DNA of 64,000 nucleotides. Origin: Caulobacter sp. UNC358MFTsu5.1 (GTDB lineage: Bacteria; Pseudomonadota; Alphaproteobacteria; Caulobacterales; Caulobacteraceae). Every line of letters starts with the position of its first letter. Position 1 is the first letter of the stretch. Both the position numbers and the translations under genes were made by a program. Below, one piece after another: positions 43,193 to 51,811 of this stretch. Below the pieces are notes generated by a model. That model made no database searches, was not told the origin of the DNA, and worked only from the letters and a program-made list of their open reading frames with translations. The DNA lies in the NCBI RefSeq assembly GCF_000712075.1, contig NZ_JONW01000006.1:496001-560000 (forward strand). The letters are read 5' to 3'.

Positions 43193-43304
43193 GTTGTCAT
43201 CCCGGAAGCCTCGCAGAGGCTGTCCGGGACCCAGGGGACTGGGCGGATGCGGTGCGGCTGTCCTGGGTCCCGGACAAGCGCCGCGCGCTTTCCGGGATGA
43301 CAAC
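43193..43304. repeat. GTCATCCCGG-type inverted pair with variable internal stem
   Basis: The left arm GTTGTCATCCCGG...CCGGGACCCAGG and its inverted partner share the outer frame with the 42007 family. The inner stems differ: AGCCTC/GAGGCT on the left and AAGCGC/GCGCTT on the right. It occupies the convergent gap between the second Cys-cluster gene and the SDR gene. Confidence 0.8.
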
Positions 43305-43336
43305 TGTGGGAGAAGCGGCGTCTCGGTCGGCCGTTC

Positions 43337-44218
43337 TCAGAACCTCGGCCGGAAGTCCCGCGGCGACCAGCCGAAGTCGCGCCGCGCCGGGGCGTCGTCG
43401 AAGGTCAGGTCCTGGGCCATGCGGTCGGCCATGGTCGCGGTGGCGCCGGGATAGAACGGCTTGGCCAGGGTCAGCAGCAGGCGGAACAGCCAGGCGGGCA
43501 GGGGCAGGATCAGCGGCCGGCGGTCCAGCCCCTGGTAGATGCGCTCGGCCATCGTCCGGTAGGTCAGGGTCTCGCCGCCGACCAGGTCGTAGGCCTTGTC
43601 CCGGGCCGCCGGGGCCTGGGCCGCGGCGATCGCGCCGCCGGCCAGGTCGTCGGCATGGACCGGTTGGCGCAGGCCCTCGCCCTTGCCCGACAGCGGCAGC
43701 ACCTTGAACCGGCGGATCAGGCCCGCCAGGCGGCTGACATTGGCGTCGCGCCCTTCCAGATAGATCAGGGTCGGGCGCAGGATCGTCCAGGCCACGCCGT
43801 GTTCGGCGCAGAACGCCTCGACTTTGGCCTCGGACTCCGCCAGGGCCCGGGCCACGGCCCGCTCCGAGGCCTCGGTCGAGTCCTGCTTGGTGAAGCGGCT
43901 GGTCGAGGAGAAGGCCACCAGCCGGGTCATGCCCCGCGCCTTCAGGGCGGGCAGGGCCTGGGGCAGCAGCCAGATCGGCGACAGCGAGAACACCGTGGCC
44001 ACCGGCGGCAGCTCGTCGGCCAGGTTCGGGTCGGCCAGGTCGCCGTCCACCCAGCAGACCTCGTCGCTGGGCGGACGCCGGCTCAGCGAGATCGGCGTGG
44101 TCCCCAGGGCGTTCAGCCGCGCCAGCAGGAACTGGCCGATCAGGCTGGTGGCGCCCAGCACCAGCACGGGCGAGGTCAGGCCCGCGGGCTCGGTCGAAGG
44201 GGTGTGTTCGGCGTCCAT
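43337..44218 (-). CDS. NAD(P)-binding SDR/epimerase-like protein
   Basis: 293 residues from ATG 44218. A longer frame to 44266 overlaps the divergent gene. The Rossmann motif is VLGATSLIGQFLLARL near residue 20. WTILRPTLIYLEGRD and QPVHADDLAGGAI are typical of extended or atypical SDRs such as the NDUFA9-like group. The classical YxxxK catalytic pair is not evident, so it may bind the cofactor without acting as a dehydrogenase. Confidence 0.8.
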   Translation of the reverse strand: MDAEHTPSTEPAGLTSPVLVLGATSLIGQFLLARLNALGTTPISLSRRPPSDEVCWVDGDLADPNLADELPPVATVFSLSPIWLLPQALPALKARGMTRLVAFSSTSRFTKQDSTEASERAVARALAESEAKVEAFCAEHGVAWTILRPTLIYLEGRDANVSRLAGLIRRFKVLPLSGKGEGLRQPVHADDLAGGAIAAAQAPAARDKAYDLVGGETLTYRTMAERIYQGLDRRPLILPLPAWLFRLLLTLAKPFYPGATATMADRMAQDLTFDDAPARRDFGWSPRDFRPRF

Positions 44219-44264
44219 CCTTCCCCTATAGTCGCGCTGCAAGCGGCGACCCAGGATTTTGGTC

Positions 44265-44609
44265 ATGACCTTCGAGGAAGTGCGCGCCTTCGCCTTCGGA
44301 TTGCCCGGCGTGACCGACGGGACGGCCTACGGCCATCCCTGCCTGAAGGCGCACGGCAAGTTCCTGACCCGCGTCTGGGACGACGGCGACACCTTGGTCT
44401 GTCCGGGCGTCACGCTGGACGAGCGCGAGATGCTGATCGAGGCCGAACCCGAGACGTTCTTCGTCACCGACCACTACAGGAACTATCCCTACGTCCTGAT
44501 CCGCCTGTCGCGGGTCGAGGCCGGCACGGTGGAGGGTTTCCTCGCGCGCCGGTGGCGGGCGACCGCGCCGAAGACGCTGCTCAAGCGTTACGATGCGGAG
44601 AAGGCCTGA
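44265..44609 (+). CDS. MmcQ/YjbR-family protein
   Basis: 114 residues from ATG 44265, with AGGA 9 nt upstream. The family pattern is TFEEVRAFAFGLPGVTDGTAYGHPCLKAHGKFLTRV, quoted only as landmark blocks, then YPYVLIRL and the C-terminal WRATAPKTLLKRY. YjbR members have a DNA-binding-like fold. Actual function is unknown. It is divergent from the SDR gene with 46 nt between starts. Confidence 0.85.
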   Translation: MTFEEVRAFAFGLPGVTDGTAYGHPCLKAHGKFLTRVWDDGDTLVCPGVTLDEREMLIEAEPETFFVTDHYRNYPYVLIRLSRVEAGTVEGFLARRWRATAPKTLLKRYDAEKA

Positions 44610-44674
44610 CGCGGACGGCGCCAGGGCCTATATCGGCCTGACCCTCACGCCCCAGCCGCCTTCGGGAGACCCCC

Positions 44675-45514
44675 ATGCCCCATTCCATCCCCGACATCCG
44701 CGCGGGCGACGTGGCCATGCCGGTCATCGGCCTGGGCACCTGGCAGCTGGACGACGGCGCGGCCCAGCCGCTGGTCGAGAAGGCGCTGGAGCTGGGCTAC
44801 CGCCACATCGACACCGCCCAGGCCTATCGCAACGAGCAGGACGTCGGGGCGGCCTTGGCGGCCACCGGCGTGCCGCGCGACGAGATCTTCTTGACCACCA
44901 AGGTCTGGGTCGACCAGTTCGCCCAGGGCGACCTGCAGCGGTCGGTCGAGGGCAGCCTCAAGCGCCTGAAGGCCCCGCAGGTCGACCTGCTGCTGCTGCA
45001 CTGGCCCAAGCCCAAGCCGGCCCTGGCCGAGACCATGGCGGCGCTGAACGACGTCCACGCCCGCGGCCTGACCCGCGCCATCGGCCTGTCGAACTTCCCC
45101 TCGGCGCTGATGGCCAAGGCCCAGGCGGCCTCGGACGCGCCGATCGCCACCAACCAGGTCGAATACCATCCCTATCTGTCGCAGAAGACCCTGATCGCCA
45201 AGGCCAAGGCGATGGGCTCGACGATCACCGCCTGGTCGCCCCTGGCCCAGGGCAAGGTGGCCGACGACCCCGTGCTGGTCGAGATCGGCGAGGCCCACGG
45301 CAAGACGGCCGGTCAGGTGACCCTGCGCTGGCAGGTCCAGCAGGGCGTGGCGACCATCCCCCGGACGCGCAACCCCGGCCGGCTGGCCGAGAACTTCGAC
45401 ATCTTCGACTTCGCCCTGTCGGAAGAGGAGATGGCGCGCATCTTCGCCCTGGCGCGCCCGGACGGGCGGCTGGGGAACTGGCTGGACCCGGCGTTCGCGT
45501 GGGACGTGGATTGA
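44675..45514 (+). CDS. Aldo-keto reductase
   Basis: NADPH-dependent reductase of 279 residues in the 2,5-diketo-gluconate reductase-like branch (AKR5). The catalytic set is visible: Asp and Tyr in DTAQAYRNE, Lys in LTTKVW, His in LLHWPKP. The barrel ends IPRTRNPGRLAENFDIFDF, giving the cofactor loop. Ribosome site GGGAGA. Substrate unknown. Confidence 0.9.
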   Translation: MPHSIPDIRAGDVAMPVIGLGTWQLDDGAAQPLVEKALELGYRHIDTAQAYRNEQDVGAALAATGVPRDEIFLTTKVWVDQFAQGDLQRSVEGSLKRLKAPQVDLLLLHWPKPKPALAETMAALNDVHARGLTRAIGLSNFPSALMAKAQAASDAPIATNQVEYHPYLSQKTLIAKAKAMGSTITAWSPLAQGKVADDPVLVEIGEAHGKTAGQVTLRWQVQQGVATIPRTRNPGRLAENFDIFDFALSEEEMARIFALARPDGRLGNWLDPAFAWDVD

Positions 45515-45520
45515 GGCGAG

Positions 45521-45600
45521 CACTTGCCCCCACCTGACGCACGAGGCTCTTCCCCCCTTGGGGGGAAGACGATCGCGAAGCGATCCGTAGGGGGCAAGTG
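45521..45600. repeat. CACTTGCCCCC-ended inverted repeat element
   Basis: An 80-bp element bounded by CACTTGCCCCC and GGGGGCAAGTG. It contains CTTCCCCCCTTGGGGGGAAG and GATCGCGAAGCGATC hairpins. It fills the convergent gap between the aldo-keto reductase and PPK2 genes. Confidence 0.8.
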
Positions 45601-45614
45601 AGTGAGCCGCCGGC

Positions 45615-46376
45615 CTACTTCGCCAGCCGTCCATCCGTCAGCGCCGTCGGTTCGAACCGGAAGATCACCTCCGGGTCCGGCCGCTTGATCCCCTTGAGCA
45701 GGCCCTTGGGGGCCGAGATGTGCAGCATCCAGCGCAGGATGTTCAGCCGGGCGGCCTTCTTGTGGTTGGCGCGCACGCACACCCAGGGCGCCGGGGTGGA
45801 GTGGGTGCGCATCAGCATCTCGTCGCGGGCGGCCGAATAGTCTTCCCACTTGGCCTGGGCCACGGCGTCCAGGTCGCTGACCTTGAAGGCCTTCAGCGGT
45901 TCCTCGCGGCGGGCCTTCAGGCGTTCGGCCTGGGTCTCCTGGTCGATGTCGAGCCAGAACTTGGTCATCTTGACCCCGTTCTCCACCAGCATCAGCTCGA
46001 AGGCCGGCACGTCGCGCAGGAACTGCTCCTGCTCGTGCGGGGTGGAGAAGCCCATGACCCGCTCGACCCCGGCGCGGTTGTACCAGGAGCGGTTGAAGAC
46101 CACGGCCTCGCCTGACGCCGGGAGGTGCCGGACATAGCGCTGGAAGTACCACTCGCTGCGCTCGCGATCGCTGGGCGCCGGGAGGGAGATGATCCGGGTG
46201 GCGCGGCGGTGGGCGTGCTCGGTCAGCCGGGCGATGGCCCCGTCCTTGCCGGCCGCGTCGCGTCCCTCGAAGACGGTGACGGTCTTCCAGCCTTCCTTGA
46301 TGGCCAGCTTCTGCAGGCCGATCATCGCCAGCTGCAGGTCGCGGAGTTCGGCTTCGTAGTCTTCGAGCTTGCTCAT
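45615..46376 (-). CDS. ppk2: Polyphosphate kinase 2
   Basis: Transfers phosphate between polyphosphate and nucleotides. 253 residues with Walker A FEGRDAAGKDG, the EWYFQRYVRHLP block, lid NRSWYNRAGVERVMGF and Walker-B-like FWLDID. One-domain length. The class (NDP or NMP kinase) cannot be fixed from sequence reading alone. Confidence 0.92.
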   Translation of the reverse strand: MSKLEDYEAELRDLQLAMIGLQKLAIKEGWKTVTVFEGRDAAGKDGAIARLTEHAHRRATRIISLPAPSDRERSEWYFQRYVRHLPASGEAVVFNRSWYNRAGVERVMGFSTPHEQEQFLRDVPAFELMLVENGVKMTKFWLDIDQETQAERLKARREEPLKAFKVSDLDAVAQAKWEDYSAARDEMLMRTHSTPAPWVCVRANHKKAARLNILRWMLHISAPKGLLKGIKRPDPEVIFRFEPTALTDGRLAK

Positions 46377-46422
46377 GCGGCGACCCTACCCCCGTCCTGT
46401 TCAGTTGCGCTAGAAGGACGCC

Positions 46423-47154
46423 ATGATCCGTCTTTTCGTTCCCCATCCGCTCAAGGCCGGCGCCGGCGTCGCGCCCACCGTCGACCAGTCGCGCTACCTG
46501 ACCGCCGTGATGCGGCTGAATGTCGGCGACGAGATCCTGGTCTTCAACGGCCAGGACGGCGAGTGGCGCTGCAGCCTGGCCGAGGCGGGCAAGCGCGGCT
46601 GCCTGCTGAAGGCCGAGGAACAGACCCGGCCCCAGGCCTATGGCCCCGACCTCGACCTGGTGATCGCCATGGTCAAGCGCGGCCGGGTCGAGACCATCGT
46701 CGAGAAGGCCGCCGAACTGGGCGCGCGCCGGGTGCGCCTGACCCAGACCCGGCGGACCAATGTCGACTTCCTCAAGCTGGGGCGGCTGGACGCCATCGCC
46801 ATCGAGGCCGCCGAACAGACCGGCCGGCTGGACGTGCCGGCCGTCGACGATCCGCAGAAGCTGGACAAGATCCTGGACGCCTGGGACCCGGCGCGGACGC
46901 TGATCTTCTGCGACGAGGGCGGCGACGCGCGGCCGCTGATCGAGGCGGCCGCCCCCCGGGAAAGGGGCGACGCCCCGGGCCCCGCCGCCATCCTGATCGG
47001 CCCCGAGGGCGGCTTCGCGCCCGAGGAGCGCGAGAGGCTGCGGTCGCTGCCGTTCGTCATCCCGGTGACGCTGGGCCCGCGCATCCTGCGCGCCGACACC
47101 GCGGCCATCGCGGCCATGACCCTGTGGCAGGCCGTCGCCGGCGACTGGCGCTAG
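46423..47154 (+). CDS. rsmE: 16S rRNA m3U1498 methyltransferase RsmE
   Basis: SPOUT methyltransferase of 243 residues. The N-terminal PUA-like domain contains SRYLTAVMRLNVGDEILVFNG. The C-terminal knot has LIGPEGGFAPEERE and LGPRILRADTAAIAAM. The stop overlaps the convergent EamA gene by 4 nt. In many alphaproteobacteria it lies next to gshA. Here two genes intervene. Confidence 0.94.
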   Translation: MIRLFVPHPLKAGAGVAPTVDQSRYLTAVMRLNVGDEILVFNGQDGEWRCSLAEAGKRGCLLKAEEQTRPQAYGPDLDLVIAMVKRGRVETIVEKAAELGARRVRLTQTRRTNVDFLKLGRLDAIAIEAAEQTGRLDVPAVDDPQKLDKILDAWDPARTLIFCDEGGDARPLIEAAAPRERGDAPGPAAILIGPEGGFAPEERERLRSLPFVIPVTLGPRILRADTAAIAAMTLWQAVAGDWR

Positions 47155-48062
47155 ATCGCCGCGAGAGCGGGCCGCGCGAGGGGGGGCTTGACCAGCTGGG
47201 CCACGGCGACCCCGGCCAGGACGATCCCGCCGCCGATCAGGTGATAGGCCCGGACCGGCTCGCCCAGCATGACGATGGCCCCGGCCGCCGTGAAGATCGG
47301 CAGCAGGTACATGAAGATCGCGCAGCGGTTGGGACCCAGCCGGGCGACGCCGCGCACCCAGAAGAACGGCAGCACGACCGAGGCCATGATTCCGGCATAG
47401 AGGATCAGCGGCATGGTCTGCGTCGTCAGTCGGCGCAGCGCCGGCGGGGTGGCCAGGAAGGCGGGGAACATCACCGCCAGGGCGCACAGGGCCTGCATGT
47501 AAGTCGATTGCCAGCCGCCGACCGGCAGGTTCCAGCGCTTCAGCAGCACGCCGTAGAGGGCGTAGACCAGGGCGGCGACGAACATCAGGGCGTCGCCCGG
47601 ATGCAGGCCGCCGCGCAGGACCGCCGCCGGATGGCCGCCGGTGACCAGGAAGGTCAGGCCCGCGAAGGCCAGCACCCCGCCGACCGCCAGGCCCCAGGTC
47701 GGGGTGTCCTTCAGCAGCAGGATGCTGAGCGCCACGGTCAGCATCGGGGTCAGGGCGGTGAACAGCGCCATGTTGGTCGCCGTGCTGGTCTGGGCGGCCA
47801 GGTAGGACAGGCTCTGGAACAGGCACATGGCCAGGAAGCCTAGGATGAAGAACTGTCCCAGGTGCGGCCAGATCACCGCGCGGTCGCGCCAGGCGGGCCG
47901 CGCCACGAACAGGCTCATCACCGCCACCGCCAGCAGCAGGCGGTAGAAGGTGATCGCCTGCGGGCCGATCACGTGGGCCGACAGGCGCGAGGCGATAACG
48001 TTGCCGGCCCACAGCAGGATGGCCAGCAAGGGGAACAGGAAAGGCAGGTGTCTGCGGATCAC
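47151..48062 (-). CDS. EamA-family (DMT) membrane transporter
   Basis: 303 residues with ten hydrophobic helices in two EamA repeats. LLAILLWAGNVIASRL opens repeat 1, and GDALMFVAALVYALYGVLLKRW opens repeat 2. The start is GTG 48062 with GGAGG 6 nt upstream. It is divergent from an AraC-type regulator, which probably controls it. Substrate unknown. Confidence 0.87.
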   Translation of the reverse strand: MIRRHLPFLFPLLAILLWAGNVIASRLSAHVIGPQAITFYRLLLAVAVMSLFVARPAWRDRAVIWPHLGQFFILGFLAMCLFQSLSYLAAQTSTATNMALFTALTPMLTVALSILLLKDTPTWGLAVGGVLAFAGLTFLVTGGHPAAVLRGGLHPGDALMFVAALVYALYGVLLKRWNLPVGGWQSTYMQALCALAVMFPAFLATPPALRRLTTQTMPLILYAGIMASVVLPFFWVRGVARLGPNRCAIFMYLLPIFTAAGAIVMLGEPVRAYHLIGGGIVLAGVAVAQLVKPPLARPALAAI

Positions 48063-48154
48063 GGCGACCTCCGGAAAACGGGAAGCCGGCGGTCTACGGT
48101 CTCGATCTCCTGTTCGTCTCTCGCTATCCTGAACTCCATTAGCGAGTTTGGGAC

Positions 48155-48928
48155 ATGGCGGGCGATTTTCCGGACTATCTCGACTACCACCAGACCGGCC
48201 GTCCGGCGGCCGCGATGGAGATCGACTATCCGGACGGCTTCTCCACCGGCCCGCACAGCCATCCCCGCGCCCAGCTGCTGTTCGCCATCCAGGGGGTGAT
48301 GCAGGTCCGTTCGGAGGCCGGGGCCTGGGTGGTCCCGCCGAACCGCGCGGTCTGGCTGACGGCGGGCGTCGAGCACGAGGTCAGGATGTGCGGCGCGGTG
48401 AAGATGCGCACCCTGTTTGTCGATCCCGAGGCCAATCCCAACCTGCCGCGCACCAACTGCGTGATCGCGGTCTCGCCGCTGCTGCGGGAGCTGCTGGTCG
48501 CCGCCGTGATGATCCCGGTCAACTACGATCCGTCCAGCCGCGACGGCAGGCTGATGGACCTGCTGCTGGACGAGCTGCGGGCGATGGACGTGCTGGCGCT
48601 GCACCTGCCGGCCCCGGCAGATCCCCGCCTGCGCCGGGTCTGCGACGCCCTTTCCGCGCGGCCGGACGACGCCTCGACCGCCGAGCACTGGGCGGGGCGG
48701 CTGGGCGTCACGCCCAAGACCCTGCATCGGCTGTTCCGCCAGCATACCGGCATGAGTTTCGGCCAATGGCGCCAGCAGGCGCGGCTGCTTTCGGCCCTGG
48801 AGCGCCTGGCGCGGGGCGAGCGGGTGATCGACGTGGCGGCCGAGAGCGGCTATGCCAGCCAGAGCGCCTTCACGGCCATGTTCCGCCGCCAATTCGGCCT
48901 GCCGCCCAGCGTGTTCTACCGTCGCTGA
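48155..48928 (+). CDS. AraC-family regulator with cupin sensor
   Basis: 257 residues. The N-terminal cupin has GPHSHPRAQLLFAIQGVM and VVPPNRAVWLTAGVEH. The C-terminal double helix-turn-helix (about 165-255) shows LGVTPKTLHRLFRQHTGMSFGQWRQQARLL and AAESGYASQSAFTAMFRRQFG, landmarks of AraC DNA binding. The divergent EamA exporter is its most likely target (92-nt shared gap). Confidence 0.88.
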   Translation: MAGDFPDYLDYHQTGRPAAAMEIDYPDGFSTGPHSHPRAQLLFAIQGVMQVRSEAGAWVVPPNRAVWLTAGVEHEVRMCGAVKMRTLFVDPEANPNLPRTNCVIAVSPLLRELLVAAVMIPVNYDPSSRDGRLMDLLLDELRAMDVLALHLPAPADPRLRRVCDALSARPDDASTAEHWAGRLGVTPKTLHRLFRQHTGMSFGQWRQQARLLSALERLARGERVIDVAAESGYASQSAFTAMFRRQFGLPPSVFYRR

Positions 48929-49109
48929 ACCCCCGTCTTTTCGCGGGACGGGCGGGCGGCGCGCCCAAACGGCAACATCGCCTGTCGCGAAAGGCTGTCC
49001 CGCCCCCTTGAGGTTCGCTAAGAAAACGCCCAACTGCGCAGCACGACAGTTCGCGGGCGGGTCGGAGGAGCGTTCCTCCCTCTGGATGCGTGTTTTGGGA
49101 GGGTGGCCG

Positions 49110-50468
49110 ATGGCCGAAGCCGTGAGCCAGGAGCGTCCGCTGACGCTGGACGATCTGACCGCCTATTTCGCCAAGGGCAGCAAGCCCAAGGACCAGTTCC
49201 GCGTGGGCGCCGAGCACGAGAAGTTCGGCTTCTACCTGAAGGACCACGCGCCGGTTCCCTACGAGGGCGACAAGGGCGTGCACGCCCTGCTGACCGGCCT
49301 GCAGCGGTTCGGCTGGAAGCCGGTGATGGAAGGCCCGACGATCATCGGGCTGGAGCGGGACGGCGCCAATGTCAGCCTGGAGCCAGGCGGCCAGTTCGAG
49401 CTCAGCGGCGCGCCGCTGCTGACCATGCACGACATCTGCGACGAGACCGGCCGTCACCTGGACGAGGTCAAGACCGTCGCCGACGAGCTGGGCCTGGGCT
49501 TCCTGGGCCTGGGCTTCTCGCCGCTGTGGAAGCGGCAGGACGTGCCGGTCATGCCCAAGGGCCGCTACGTGATCATGCGCAACTACATGCCCAAGGTCGG
49601 AAACCTCGGCCTGGACATGATGCTGCGCACCTGCACGGTGCAGGCCAATCTCGACTTCTCCAGCGAAGCCGACATGGTCGCCAAGTTCCGCATGAGCCTG
49701 GCCCTGCAGCCGATCGCCACGGCCCTGTTCGCCAATTCGCCGTTCACGGAAGGCAAGCCCAACGGCTTCCTGTCGGCCCGCGCCAACGTCTGGACCGACA
49801 CCGACGCCGACCGCACGGGCCTGCTGGACTTCGTGTTCGAGGACGGCTTCGACTTCGAGCGCTACGCCCGCTACGCCCTGGACGTGCCGATGTACTTCGC
49901 CAAGCGCGGCGACAGGTACATCGACCTGGCCGGCCGCAGCTTCCGCGACTTCATCGACGGCAAGATCCCGGAACTGCCGGGCGAGCACGCCTCGATGAAG
50001 GACTGGGCCGACCACACCACCACCCTGTTCCCGGAAGTGCGGCTGAAGACCTATCTGGAGATGCGCGGCGCCGACGCCGGGCCCTGGAGCCGCCTGTGCG
50101 CCCTGCCGGCCCTGTGGACCGGCGTGTTCTACGACGACGCGGCCCTGGCCGCGGCCTGGGACCTTTGCAAGCATTGGACTGCAGAGGATCGCGCCGGCCT
50201 GCGCCGCGACGTGCCGAAGCTGGGCCTGAAGGCCAAGGTGGCCGGCCGCACGGCCCAGGACGTGGCCAAGGACTTCGTGGCCATCGCCAAGTCGGGCCTG
50301 AAGAACCGCGCCCAGCTGAACGGCGGCTTCCTGGACGAGACGATCTATCTGGGCGACCTGGAAGAGATCGCCGCGACCGGGATCACCCCGGCCGAACGGC
50401 TGCTGGCGCTCTACGACGGCGCGTGGAAGGGCGACATCAACCGGGTGTTCGAGGACTTCGCCTACTGA
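49110..50468 (+). CDS. gshA: Glutamate-cysteine ligase (GCS2/plant-like type)
   Basis: First step of glutathione synthesis. 452 residues from ATG 49110 behind GGGAGGG. The longer frame to 48852 is not supported. Typical blocks are RVGAEHEKFGFY, GANVSLEPGGQFELSGAPL and the mid-protein MPKVGNLGLDMMLRTCTVQANLDF. GloB at 56070 would use the glutathione product. A 181-nt gap (48929-49109) precedes it with no clear feature. Confidence 0.94.
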   Translation: MAEAVSQERPLTLDDLTAYFAKGSKPKDQFRVGAEHEKFGFYLKDHAPVPYEGDKGVHALLTGLQRFGWKPVMEGPTIIGLERDGANVSLEPGGQFELSGAPLLTMHDICDETGRHLDEVKTVADELGLGFLGLGFSPLWKRQDVPVMPKGRYVIMRNYMPKVGNLGLDMMLRTCTVQANLDFSSEADMVAKFRMSLALQPIATALFANSPFTEGKPNGFLSARANVWTDTDADRTGLLDFVFEDGFDFERYARYALDVPMYFAKRGDRYIDLAGRSFRDFIDGKIPELPGEHASMKDWADHTTTLFPEVRLKTYLEMRGADAGPWSRLCALPALWTGVFYDDAALAAAWDLCKHWTAEDRAGLRRDVPKLGLKAKVAGRTAQDVAKDFVAIAKSGLKNRAQLNGGFLDETIYLGDLEEIAATGITPAERLLALYDGAWKGDINRVFEDFAY

Positions 50469-50483
50469 GGCCGACGTCGCGCG

Positions 50484-50780
50484 ATGATCACGGACCAGAT
50501 CACGGACGTCGAGATCGATACCGAAGGACGCCTGCGAATTCGGCCCGCCAAGCAGGACCTGTCGCAGATCTGGCGCGCGGCGGCCGAGGTCGGCTGGGAT
50601 CCGGAGACGCGGACGCTCTACGGCCCGAAACCTCGCGAATGGTCCTACGCCACGTGGTTCCATCACCTCGTGGCGGCGGCGCATGACGAATACGGCGTGA
50701 CGCTGCGCCTGTCGCCGGAGACGCGATGGCTGAACGTGCCGCCCGACACCCGAAGCGCGATCGAACGCCTGTCAGGTTGA
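50484..50780 (+). CDS. Hypothetical protein, 98 aa, downstream of gshA
   Basis: ATG 50484 begins 15 nt after the gshA stop, so co-transcription is likely. It is soluble and has the distinct stretch WDPETRTLYGPKPREWSYATWFHHLVAAAHDEYG (landmarks WSYATWFHHL). No family recognised. Confidence 0.65.
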   Translation: MITDQITDVEIDTEGRLRIRPAKQDLSQIWRAAAEVGWDPETRTLYGPKPREWSYATWFHHLVAAAHDEYGVTLRLSPETRWLNVPPDTRSAIERLSG

Positions 50781-50801
50781 GGGGATTCCCGGGGCCTCTG
50801 G

Positions 50802-50960
50802 TCAGAAGATCGCGCGGGCCGCGGCGATGATCCCGATCCAGGCCATCAGGCTGGCCGCCACCGCCGCCAGCCGGCCCCAGGCCAGCTTGACGCGGGCGGG
50901 CCGCGATCGCGCGGCGCCGGACGGCGGACGCAGACGGGAATCATAACCGACGTAAGCCAC
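50802..50960 (-). CDS. Small single-span membrane protein, 52 aa
   Basis: GTG 50960 has GGGAGA 7 nt upstream. Stop TGA at 50804-50802. The N-terminus AYVGYDSRLRPPSGAARS is polar and basic. The C-terminal half is one membrane helix (LAAVAASLMAWIGIIAAARAIF). No family recognised. Strong start signals and a membrane helix support it. Confidence 0.6.
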   Translation of the reverse strand: MAYVGYDSRLRPPSGAARSRPARVKLAWGRLAAVAASLMAWIGIIAAARAIF

Positions 50961-51002
50961 GACGTTTCTCCCTGGTCGCCTCTCTGGAGGAGGCTTTCAC
51001 GC

Positions 51003-51029
51003 AAAGCGCTGCGGTTATTGCAGCGCTTT
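51003..51029. promoter_or_regulatory. Perfect hairpin in the 50961-51073 gap
   Basis: AAAGCGCTGC and GCAGCGCTTT form a 10-bp stem with a 7-nt loop (GGTTATT). It lies between two leftward genes and could end DUF427 transcription. TTTAAAGGTTAAC directly beside it resembles CtrA half-sites (TTAA), a weak match only. Confidence 0.45.
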
Positions 51030-51073
51030 AAAGGTTAACGAACGCTTTACATTTGTAGTCGGTGGAACGTGGC

Positions 51074-51628
51074 TCAGATTGATCCGGTTCCCTCGTAGGG
51101 CTTGGAGACGTGCGGCGGGCCGTCTTCACGGATATCGTCGCCTTCCCAGGCCGCGTCGTCGGGCATCGAGACGTTGGCGTCCCAGTGCTCGGCCTGGCTG
51201 GAGCCCGAGCCGCTGTCGGTGTGGCGCACCACCTCGTTCACGTCGACGGCGCGGGTCTCGGCCGCGGTGAGGCCGGCGCGCTTGAAGTCGACGTGTTCGG
51301 GATAGAAGGCCAGGCGACCGGCGATCTGGCTGACGCCGGGCAAAGGGGTCTCGTACGACCAGACGGCGTTCTCGATGATCTTGGCGTCGCGGCTGATCGT
51401 GTAGTAGCTGGCCTGGCCCTTGTAGGGGCAATGGGTGACCTTGTCGGTCTTGTGCAGGAACCCCATGGCCACGTCCGAGCGCGGGAAGTAGCGCACCGGC
51501 GCGTAGTCGGCCTCGTGCAGCACCAGGACATCGCCGCTGTCGGCGATCTCATGGCCTTCGAAGAGCACCTCCACCCGTCCGTCTTCGCGCGAACAGGTGA
51601 TGGGATGGTCCGGGTTGGAGCTGGTCAT
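51074..51628 (-). CDS. DUF427 family protein
   Basis: 184 residues. The DUF427 core spans about 1-110: YAPVRYFPRSDVAMGFL and HCPYKGQASYYTI. The family is of unknown function and is found widely in bacteria and fungi. The last 70 residues are acidic and include DSGSGSSQAEHWDAN, an extension beyond the domain. Cytoplasmic. Confidence 0.87.
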   Translation of the reverse strand: MTSSNPDHPITCSREDGRVEVLFEGHEIADSGDVLVLHEADYAPVRYFPRSDVAMGFLHKTDKVTHCPYKGQASYYTISRDAKIIENAVWSYETPLPGVSQIAGRLAFYPEHVDFKRAGLTAAETRAVDVNEVVRHTDSGSGSSQAEHWDANVSMPDDAAWEGDDIREDGPPHVSKPYEGTGSI

Positions 51629-51735
51629 GGCGAATTCTCCCGTCTGGCAGGGCGTCGCTTAAGAAACGCGCGGGACGGGGGACGGGCTCCGAGGCGGCAA
51701 GCCATTGCTTGTGAAACGCAAAGGGCCGTGATCTT

Positions 51736-51754
51736 CTCCCCGCCGATTGGGGAG
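51736..51754. repeat. Short CTCCCC/GGGGAG hairpin, possible degenerate REP-like element
   Basis: CTCCCC-GCCGATT-GGGGAG lies in the 183-nt divergent gap between DUF427 and the peptide transporter. Base usage resembles the other repeat families, but no full copy is present. No promoter is clear in the rest of the gap. Confidence 0.3.
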
Positions 51755-51811
51755 GGGAGGGCGAAACCACCTGCTGGGCGCCCCACCGCTTGTACGTTTC
51801 AAGGTTCGTGA

